DNA of 5,498 bases, from NCBI GenBank assembly GCA_026418955.1, contig JAOAAI010000204.1, positions 1 to 5,498 of the forward strand, read 5' to 3'. The notes under the pieces were generated by a model. The model saw nothing but the letters and a program-made list of their open reading frames with translations, did not search any database and had not been told where the DNA came from. Position 1 is the first letter of the stretch. Each line of letters starts with the position of its first letter. Below are positions 1 to 5,102 of this stretch, in pieces. A program made the position numbers and the translations under genes. This DNA comes from Candidatus Goldiibacteriota bacterium. Its GTDB lineage: Bacteria > Oederibacteriota > PGYV01 > DSYL01.

Positions 1-127
1 TATGTCTTTGGTGTATTTCCTAACGTTTATTCTGCCGAAAGAATTATATTTTTACTTGTTCTTGAATAAAATTTAAAAACCAAAGATAAGAACCCCTTCT
101 ATGCTTTATCTTAATTATACACTTTTC

Positions 128-156
128 TTGACAGAATCATATAAAAAATTTATAGA
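128..156 (+). promoter_or_regulatory. possible sigma70-type promoter facing right
   Basis: A perfect TTGACA at 128-133 is followed after 17 bp by TATAGA at 151-156, which matches four of six bases of the -10 consensus. Nothing with a ribosome binding site lies downstream on the plus strand. A transcript from here would run into the 3' end of the response regulator as antisense. The region is so AT-rich that -10-like sequences are common, so only the exact -35 and the spacing give this weight. Confidence 0.25.
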
Positions 157-191
157 TAAAGTAAAAATATTTAATATAAATTTTTATCTAT
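152..191 (-). terminator. AT-rich inverted repeat, possible terminator of the response regulator transcript
   Basis: ATAGATAAA at 152-160 is a perfect inverted match to TTTATCTAT at 183-191, with a 22-base loop that is itself AT-rich. Read on the minus strand, downstream of the response regulator stop codon at 256-258, the stem is followed by AAA and then six Ts (148-143). The stem has one GC pair and a long loop, so it is a weak candidate. No better terminator is visible for that gene. Confidence 0.25.
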
Positions 192-255
192 GCCATTTAT
201 AATTTAAAATACATTATATAATATAAAAAACTCATGTTTAAAAATAATTATTAAT

Positions 256-636
256 CTATTTTACTAAATTTTTATTTAATAAATCATTTATTTTTTCAAT
301 TAATCTATAAGGAGAAAAAGGTTTAACTACATATGCATTTGCTCCTGCTTTAAATGCTTCTTCAATATCTTCAATGCAACCTTTTATAGTTAAAAATAAA
401 ACTGGTATTTTTGCTGTTTCAGGATTACTTTTTAAAATTTTACAAGTCTCTAGACCATTCATTTTTGGCATCATCATATCTAAAATTATTAAATCAGGTT
501 TTATTCGTGGTAATTCATTTAACATAGCAAGTGAATTTGCAAATCCATAAGTTTTAAAACCGGCATTTTTCAAATTTATCTCCAACAATTCTCTCACATC
601 CGATTCATCATCAACAAATATAATTGTTTTTTTCAT
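256..636 (-). CDS. single-domain (CheY-like) response regulator
   Basis: This is a 126-residue stand-alone receiver domain. It takes a phosphoryl group from a histidine kinase and signals by binding a partner protein, because it has no DNA-binding or enzymatic output domain. The receiver set is complete: acidic pocket D9-D10, phospho-acceptor D53 in LDMMMPKMNG, switch T83, and K105 in the KPF motif (105-107). The residue after T83 is Ile, where small residues such as Ala are more usual. The ATG at 634-636 follows GGAGGTG (641-647) with six bases between GGAGG and the start. No kinase gene is in the window, so its partner is unknown. The gene lies 166 bp downstream of ftsK in the same direction. 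The gap has no convincing terminator and only an isolated -10-like TATAAA (669-674), so co-transcription with ftsK is possible. The gap otherwise holds nothing I can interpret. Confidence 0.93.
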   Translation of the reverse strand: MKKTIIFVDDESDVRELLEINLKNAGFKTYGFANSLAMLNELPRIKPDLIILDMMMPKMNGLETCKILKSNPETAKIPVLFLTIKGCIEDIEEAFKAGANAYVVKPFSPYRLIEKINDLLNKNLVK

Positions 637-802
637 AACACACCTCCATTTATATTTTTAAATTTTGCTTTATAATGATATACAAATATTAAGATATAAT
701 AAATTTAAAATTATTTATTGGTTTAGTATTAAAAAATATATGATTTTGAAAAAAATTATTCGAACAAATTCTAAAATTAAGATTTGAAATCAGAAAATTT
801 GG

Positions 803-3118
803 TTATTCCCCTATATATTTTCTCGGTTTATTTCCATCAGGCCCTGTTACTATTTCTCTTTCTTCCATTTCATCTATGAGACGAGCCGCTTTTGAATAGC
901 CTATTCCTAATTTTCTTTGAAGATATGATGTGGAAATTTCACCTTTCTCCTTTGCAAGTGCAATTGCTTTTGCTAATAAAGAAGAATCCACAGAACCACT
1001 TTCTACTGCTGCATCAAGGTTAATATCATCTTCTTTTATCTGGAATTCGGGCGATATATCGGGTTTTCTTTGTTTGCTTAAAAAATGAACCACTTTAGAA
1101 ATTTCCTGTCCAGTTATTAAGGCAGCCTGACCTCTTATTGGTTTATTTAAATCAGCAGGAGCATAAAGCATATCACCGCGGCCAAGTAGTGTCTCTGCTC
1201 CTTTTGTATCAAGTATTGTACGAGAATCTACCTGAGACATAACCTGAAATGCAATTCTTGATGGAAAATTTGCTTTAATTACACCAGTTATAACATCAAC
1301 TGATGGTCTTTGGGTTGCTAAAACAAGATGAATACCTACTGCGCGTGCTAGTTGTGCAAGTCGTCTTAAAGATTCTTCAACAGAACCTTTTGCAAGAAGC
1401 ATTAAATCAGCAAGTTCATCTATTATTACCACAATATAAGGGAGTGTCTTTTTTAATTCCTCTGGTTTTACATCTTTATCTTTTTTGATATCTGCGTTAT
1501 ATTCTTCAACCATTTTATTGTATATTGAAATATTTTGTGCACCTTCTTCTGCAAGAATTTCATATCTATAATCCATTTCATTTATTAATTTTTTTAAAAC
1601 ATAGGCAGCATGTTTTGGGTCAGTGACAACCGGAGCAATCAAATGTGGTAAATCCCTGTAATGTGTAAGTTCCACTCTTTTTGGATCAATCATTAAAAAT
1701 TTTACTTCATCTGGAGTTGCTTTAAATAATATTGACATGATAATATCATTTATGCAAACACTTTTTCCAGAACCGGTAGCACCAGCAATAAGTAAATGTG
1801 GCATCATTGTCAAATCTGCAACTATCGTTTCTCCGCCCAAATCTTTACCAAGTGCAATTGTAAGGAGTGAAGAAGATGTCTGAAATTTTTCATCTTCTAT
1901 AACTTCTCTTAAATAGATTATTTTTCTGTGCTGTTTGGGAACCTCAATACCCAAAAGTGACTTACCTGCAATAGGAGCAATACGGACATGCTCCACTTTC
2001 ATTGCAAGTGCAATATCAGTTGCTAAATTTTCTACACTGCTCACTTTTACTCCTGTTGCAAGTTCTATTTCAAAACGAGAAATAACAGGTCCATCAACCA
2101 CATTTACAACCTCACCCTCTATTCCAAAATTATTTAATGTCTGTTTTAACCTTTCAGCATCAGAAGTATAATCTACCTTTACAACACTTGTTGTATCACC
2201 TGATTTTAACAAAGAAGTAGGGGGTAAATTAAAATCTCCGCGAACAATTGCCTGTATTGGAACTGGTTTTTTAGGTTTATCTTCAGAAGTAATAACTGTT
2301 ATTTTTTCTTTTTTCTTTTTTTCTCTTAATAAAATTTTCTCATCTTCTTCTGTTACTGATTTTTGAGTTTCAATTTCTTTTAATTCTTCTCCTGTTATTT
2401 TTTTCTTTGAATTTTCTTCTTTTATTGTTTTTTTACCTTCCCTTAAGTTATTAAAAAGTTCAGTTAAAAATGATGTTATTAAATTACTTATCTTTATAAT
2501 GCCTTTAAAAAAATTAACTCCCAAATTAGCAATAAATATACCTGTATCTATAATTATCTTTTCTAATCTTAAGAGTATTAAGGAAATTGCAGTTAAAATA
2601 ATGATAACAATATATGAACCAACTATATTAAATACTGCAATTAAACCCTGAGCGGTTTTTTTTCCAATAATTCCAGCTGTCCAAAAATTATAATCGCCCA
2701 TGATACGAAATATCTCAGGAACATTTTTCCAAAAATCTTTAAGAGGTGGCTGATAAAAAGCGTTGACTTTTTTTAATTTAAAAAATTCATTCGGCGTCCC
2801 ATGTAATATTACACCAAAAAAAATAGATAAAACAAATATCAATAAAATAAAACCTGTTATATATCTTACTTCTGTGTATTTATATTCATTTTTAATTATT
2901 GTTATTCCAAGGATAAAAAAAATAAATGGTAATATATAGGATATCTTACCTATAAAAAAATATAGAATTCTTGAAACAACTTCTCCAAAAACTCCAAGTA
3001 AATTTGTCTTATTATCAACTATTATAAAAGAAGTAAAAATCACAACAGAAATTGCAATTAAAGAAAGACCAATTAATATGTTTGAATCTTTGTTTTCTTT
3101 ATTTATCTTTTTTGCCAA
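803..3118 (-). CDS. ftsK: DNA translocase FtsK/SpoIIIE
   Basis: This is a complete 771-residue FtsK/SpoIIIE protein, a membrane-anchored ATP-driven motor that pumps chromosomal DNA at the division septum. Residues 13-34, 47-75, 84-106 and 157-183 are hydrophobic and give about four membrane passes. Residues 225-285 are a Lys/Glu-rich linker, far shorter than that of Escherichia coli, so overall length is close to Bacillus SpoIIIE. The motor domain (about 310-690) has Walker A GATGSGKS at 446-453 (K452), Walker B VVIIDE with D567-E568, and the family segment ATQRPSVDVITG at 601-612. A C-terminal winged helix (about 708-771, with GIGYSKAARLIDEME) is the gamma domain, which in known FtsK reads polar DNA motifs. 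The start is TTG, with TAA TAA directly upstream in frame, so no earlier start exists. The best upstream -10 is TATACT (3177-3182), but it lacks a matching -35. Confidence 0.97.
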   Translation of the reverse strand: MAKKINKENKDSNILIGLSLIAISVVIFTSFIIVDNKTNLLGVFGEVVSRILYFFIGKISYILPFIFFILGITIIKNEYKYTEVRYITGFILLIFVLSIFFGVILHGTPNEFFKLKKVNAFYQPPLKDFWKNVPEIFRIMGDYNFWTAGIIGKKTAQGLIAVFNIVGSYIVIIILTAISLILLRLEKIIIDTGIFIANLGVNFFKGIIKISNLITSFLTELFNNLREGKKTIKEENSKKKITGEELKEIETQKSVTEEDEKILLREKKKKEKITVITSEDKPKKPVPIQAIVRGDFNLPPTSLLKSGDTTSVVKVDYTSDAERLKQTLNNFGIEGEVVNVVDGPVISRFEIELATGVKVSSVENLATDIALAMKVEHVRIAPIAGKSLLGIEVPKQHRKIIYLREVIEDEKFQTSSSLLTIALGKDLGGETIVADLTMMPHLLIAGATGSGKSVCINDIIMSILFKATPDEVKFLMIDPKRVELTHYRDLPHLIAPVVTDPKHAAYVLKKLINEMDYRYEILAEEGAQNISIYNKMVEEYNADIKKDKDVKPEELKKTLPYIVVIIDELADLMLLAKGSVEESLRRLAQLARAVGIHLVLATQRPSVDVITGVIKANFPSRIAFQVMSQVDSRTILDTKGAETLLGRGDMLYAPADLNKPIRGQAALITGQEISKVVHFLSKQRKPDISPEFQIKEDDINLDAAVESGSVDSSLLAKAIALAKEKGEISTSYLQRKLGIGYSKAARLIDEMEEREIVTGPDGNKPRKYIGE

Positions 3119-3129
3119 TTATTAAAACG

Positions 3130-3136
3130 CTCCTTC
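3130..3136 (-). promoter_or_regulatory. ribosome binding site that supports the TTG start of ftsK
   Basis: On the minus strand, GAAGGAG lies 11 bases upstream of the TTG at 3116-3118. The spacing is somewhat longer than optimal. Two in-frame TAA codons (3119-3124) lie between the site and the TTG, which rules out any start nearer to the site in this frame. The next in-frame candidates fall well inside the protein. Confidence 0.6.
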
Positions 3137-3189
3137 AAAATTAAAATTATTCTGTAATAAATTAAATAAAAAGTAAAGTATAATATATC

Positions 3190-3220
3190 AAAAAAACAAC
3201 GCAGGGAATTCCCTGCATTG
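3190..3220 (-). terminator. strong Rho-independent terminator of the microprotein transcript
   Basis: On the minus strand, CAATGCAGGG pairs with CCCTGCGTTG around an AATT loop, giving a ten-pair stem that includes one G-U pair. Seven Ts follow directly (3196-3190). Read on the plus strand, the same position becomes a C-A mismatch and the T run is shorter, so the structure is built for minus-strand transcription. It lies 40 bases past the stop of the 12-codon frame and 71 bases before the ftsK start. Confidence 0.85.
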
Positions 3221-3228
3221 TTTTCTAA

Positions 3229-3254
3229 TTATAAACTTATAAACTTTTTATAAA
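3229..3254 (-). repeat. three copies of TTTATAA in the microprotein 3' untranslated region
   Basis: On the minus strand TTTATAA occurs three times in 26 bases (3254-3248, 3243-3237, 3235-3229), between the 12-codon frame and the terminator. The element is short and the DNA is AT-rich, so it may be chance or slippage. Confidence 0.35.
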
Positions 3255-3260
3255 GGCATA

Positions 3261-3299
3261 TTATTTCTTTTTCTTTTTTACTTTTTTCTTACACGCCAT
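3261..3299 (-). CDS. 12-residue lysine-rich microprotein or leader peptide
   Basis: I do not recognise this peptide. The minus-strand frame starts with ATG at 3299-3297, encodes MACKKKVKKKKK and ends with TAA at 3263-3261. Eight of its twelve residues are Lys, with one Cys at position 3, so the product would be strongly basic and could bind RNA, DNA, ribosomes or acidic surfaces; that is inference from charge only. The case for translation is the context: a near-ideal AAGGAGGTG site seven bases upstream, a consensus promoter before it and a strong terminator after it, with no other gene in the unit. Both AAA and AAG are used for lysine, so it is not a simple A-run. Alternatives are a leader peptide whose translation influences the terminator before ftsK, or a small RNA with an incidental frame. 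No membrane segment or signal is present. Confidence 0.6.
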   Translation of the reverse strand: MACKKKVKKKKK

Positions 3300-3304
3300 T
3301 GTTT

Positions 3305-3313
3305 CACCTCCTT
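3305..3313 (-). promoter_or_regulatory. near-perfect ribosome binding site of the microprotein
   Basis: AAGGAGGTG on the minus strand extensively matches the complement of the 16S rRNA 3' end. Seven bases separate GGAGG from the ATG. It is as strong as or stronger than those of the large genes here, which is the main reason to take a 12-codon frame seriously. Confidence 0.8.
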
Positions 3314-3360
3314 AATTTTGAAAAAAATTTATACATTATATAGTATAATAAAAAAAATCA

Positions 3361-3378
3361 TATACTATATATAGTATA
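3361..3378. repeat. 18-bp perfect palindrome over the microprotein promoter
   Basis: TATACTATATATAGTATA is its own reverse complement. It covers the -10 (3373-3378) and the expected start point (near 3366) of the microprotein promoter, which is where a repressor operator would sit. A further copy of the half-site TATAGTATA lies at 3339-3347, inside a second dyad with ATTATA and TATAAT arms (3335-3349). Palindromes arise easily in such AT-rich DNA, so an operator role is only a suggestion. Confidence 0.45.
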
Positions 3379-3401
3379 GAAAAAAATATATAATATGTCA
3401 A
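3373..3401 (-). promoter_or_regulatory. sigma70-type promoter of the microprotein unit
   Basis: Minus-strand TTGACA (3401-3396) is a perfect -35. After exactly 17 bp comes TATACT (3378-3373), five of six matches to the -10. Transcription should begin near 3366, giving a leader of about 66 nt and a transcript of about 175 nt to the terminator. It is the best promoter in the window. Confidence 0.75.
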
Positions 3402-3434
3402 GTATTTTACAATATTTTTAGAATAATTAACAGG

Positions 3435-3454
3435 TTTTCCACATGTTATCAACA
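3435..3454 (+). promoter_or_regulatory. tandem DnaA-box-like sites
   Basis: TTTTCCACA (3435-3443) fits the DnaA-box consensus TTWTNCACA at all nine positions, and TTATCAACA (3446-3454) misses it by one. They have the same orientation, and their starts are 11 bp apart, about one helical turn. They lie between the end of the mutase gene and the microprotein promoter, about 34 bp upstream of its -35, next to extremely AT-rich DNA. This could mark DnaA control of the promoter or a minor DnaA cluster. Two boxes are too few to call a replication origin. Confidence 0.4.
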
Positions 3455-3500
3455 ATTAGATGAATTTAACTTTGTTATATTATTTTATAGTTATATATGA

Positions 3501-4928
3501 TTAATTTTTCAAAATAAATTTTTCTCCTGTCATAATTATATTATCAAGTTCTTTTTTATTTTTTGCTTCACCATATAATCTCACTATTGGTTCTGTTCCT
3601 GATAATCTTATCATCATCCAGGTGTCTTCCCCTAATATAAATTTATATCCATCTTTTGTATTTATCTCTTTTATTTCATATTCACCTATTTTTTTTAATT
3701 TAAAATTTTTTAATTTTCTTATCATATCATTCATTTTTTCTTTACTTATTTTATAATTCTTTCTGGTATTGAAAAAATGTCCTGTTTTTTCTTCTAATTC
3801 CATTAATAGTTCTTTTATACTTTTTTTATTTCTTGCAACCATTTCAACAACAAGCAAACAAGCAATAATACCATCTTTCTCTGGAATATGCCTATGGATG
3901 GTAAGTCCATTTGATTCCTCTCCACCGATTATTATATCTTCCTTTGTCATAATTTCTCCGATATATTTAAAACCCACTGGTGTTTCATAAAGTTTTATAC
4001 CATGCATTGCAGCAACCCTGTCTATCATGTGGGAAGTTGCAACAGATCTAATAGCAACTCCTTTCCATGATTTTCTTGTTTTAACAAGATAATCAAGTAA
4101 AAGAGGCAGTATCTTATTTGCAGAAATATATGAGCCATCAGAATCAATTATGCCATATCTATCTGCATCCCCATCCGTTGCAACACCGAGCATTGCTTTT
4201 TCTCTAATTACAGTTTGAATTAAATCCTGTATGTTTTTCTCTGCTGGTTCTGGTGGAAATCCGCCAAATAATACATCCTTTTTATCATTTATAACAATTA
4301 CATTAACTTTTGCATCAATTAAAAGTTTATCAAGATAACCTCTACCTGTTGAAAATAAAGGGTCAGCAACCACTTTTAATTTTGATTTCTTTATCAATGA
4401 AAAATCTACAAGTTCTTTTATACGTTCAAGATAATAAATAGATGGATCAAAAATAGTTATTAAACCTTTTTTCTGCGCATCATGAAAATCAATTGATTTT
4501 ATTTTTTTTACTTTTTTTATGTTTTGTTCTATTTTTTCTGTTTCATTAGGAGTTGCTGGTCCACCCCATGATGGTGAAAATTTAAGTCCATTATATTCTG
4601 GTGGATTATGTGATGCAGTGAAATTTATACCACCCACTGCTTTTCTTCTTATTATTTCATACGAAATAACAGGAGTAGGTGTATCTCTGTTACATAATAA
4701 TACAGGAATATTATTTCCTGCCATTACTTCTGCTGCAATTTCTGAGAATTTATCTGATAAAAATCTTGCATCTCCACCTATTATTATTGGCTTGCCTTTT
4801 AATTTATCATCTGACTTTATATAATCTGCTATTGCCTGAGTTACCTTTCTTACATTTTCAAAAGTAAAATCATCTGATATAATACCTCTCCAACCAGACG
4901 TGCCAAATTTTATCTCATACTTTTCCAT
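3501..4928 (-). CDS. alpha-D-phosphohexomutase (phosphoglucomutase/phosphomannomutase family)
   Basis: This complete 475-residue cytoplasmic enzyme of the phosphohexomutase superfamily should interconvert sugar 1-phosphates and 6-phosphates, feeding nucleotide-sugar, cell-wall or storage-polysaccharide synthesis. All four active-site loops are present: phosphoserine loop TASHNPP with S106, metal loop DGDADR with D252, D254 and D256, sugar-recognition loop GEESNG at 336-341, and phosphate-binding loop RLSGTEP at 441-447. The N-terminal FGTSGWRG (8-15) is also typical. The sugar loop is unlike the GEMSG of PMM/PGM enzymes and the GEQSG of GlmM, so glucose or mannose phosphate is likelier than glucosamine phosphate, but the substrate cannot be fixed by reading. 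The ATG at 4926-4928 follows AGGAGG (4934-4939) with five intervening bases. Divergent from the lipoprotein gene, it probably has its own promoter. No terminator is visible after it, so its transcript may run into the microprotein unit. Confidence 0.93.
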   Translation of the reverse strand: MEKYEIKFGTSGWRGIISDDFTFENVRKVTQAIADYIKSDDKLKGKPIIIGGDARFLSDKFSEIAAEVMAGNNIPVLLCNRDTPTPVISYEIIRRKAVGGINFTASHNPPEYNGLKFSPSWGGPATPNETEKIEQNIKKVKKIKSIDFHDAQKKGLITIFDPSIYYLERIKELVDFSLIKKSKLKVVADPLFSTGRGYLDKLLIDAKVNVIVINDKKDVLFGGFPPEPAEKNIQDLIQTVIREKAMLGVATDGDADRYGIIDSDGSYISANKILPLLLDYLVKTRKSWKGVAIRSVATSHMIDRVAAMHGIKLYETPVGFKYIGEIMTKEDIIIGGEESNGLTIHRHIPEKDGIIACLLVVEMVARNKKSIKELLMELEEKTGHFFNTRKNYKISKEKMNDMIRKLKNFKLKKIGEYEIKEINTKDGYKFILGEDTWMMIRLSGTEPIVRLYGEAKNKKELDNIIMTGEKFILKN

Positions 4929-4983
4929 AAAATCCTCCTAAACTTAAAATCCAAATAAAAATTTTGTAATAAATTGTAAATAT

Positions 4984-4989
4984 ATTATA
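4984..4989 (-). promoter_or_regulatory. possible -10 of the phosphohexomutase promoter
   Basis: A perfect minus-strand TATAAT lies about 55 bp upstream of the mutase ATG, giving a leader of roughly 50 nt. The hexamer 17 bp upstream, TTCTTG, is a poor -35, and a TTGAAA nearby is too close (14 bp). The surrounding DNA is almost all A and T, so this is weak evidence. Confidence 0.3.
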
Positions 4990-5033
4990 TTATTTTCTCA
5001 TTTTTTCAAGAAATATTTTTTCAAAATTTAACT

Positions 5034-5061
5034 TTGATTTTATATGTTTATCATGTATACT
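5034..5061 (+). promoter_or_regulatory. probable promoter of the lipoprotein gene
   Basis: TTGATT (5034-5039) is followed after 16 bp by TATACT (5056-5061), with four and five matches to the -35 and -10 consensus. Transcription would start near 5068, about 35 bases before the lipoprotein ATG. It is divergent from the mutase gene. Confidence 0.45.
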
Positions 5062-5102
5062 TATAACACGTTCTTTCATCTCAAATATAGAAAGGTATAA
5101 AT

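Larger units (their letters stand above)
1..255. other. left-edge non-coding region, possibly with the last codons of a cut-off gene
   Basis: No confident gene lies here. The first 69 bases are less AT-rich than what follows. They read on the plus strand without a stop as YVFGVFPNVYSAERIIFLLVLE, ending at a TAA at 67-69, which could be the tail of a gene cut by the window edge. A second plus frame (ATG at 2-4, TAA at 74-76) is also open, so the frame cannot be decided. From about 110 onward the DNA is almost pure A and T. It contains a rightward promoter-like pair and an inverted repeat, listed separately. A weak dyad, AAGATAAG at 83-90 with TTTATCTT at 105-112, might end a plus-strand transcript but has no T tract. 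Confidence 0.3.

Noticed and set aside
2..76. Short plus-strand frame starting at the left edge (ATG at 2)
   Set aside because: There is no upstream sequence in which to see a ribosome binding site, and a competing frame ending at 69 is equally open.
5..86. Eight-base inverted repeat TCTTTGGT / ACCAAAGA
   Set aside because: The arms are 66 bases apart, with no T tract and no feature that would use them; it is probably chance.
781..791. GATTTGAAATC dyad just after the ftsK stop, considered as a terminator
   Set aside because: A five-pair stem with a one-base loop and no following T run cannot act as an intrinsic terminator.
1303..1488. Plus-strand open frame inside ftsK
   Set aside because: It lies wholly antisense to the conserved FtsK motor domain, has no ribosome binding site, and its translation is a Leu/Val-rich shadow.
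1935..2171. Plus-strand open frame inside ftsK
   Set aside because: It is antisense to a well-supported coding region and has no recognisable motif.
3330..3460. Full chromosomal replication origin
   Set aside because: Only two DnaA-box-like sites are seen, with no dnaA, dnaN or rpmH nearby and no clear DnaA-trio; it is kept only as a DnaA-site observation.
3769..3990. Plus-strand open frame inside the phosphohexomutase
   Set aside because: It is antisense to the conserved sugar-binding loop region and is explained as a shadow of the real gene.
4519..4867. Two overlapping plus-strand open frames inside the phosphohexomutase
   Set aside because: Both are antisense to the conserved N-terminal domain with the catalytic serine loop, and neither has a ribosome binding site.
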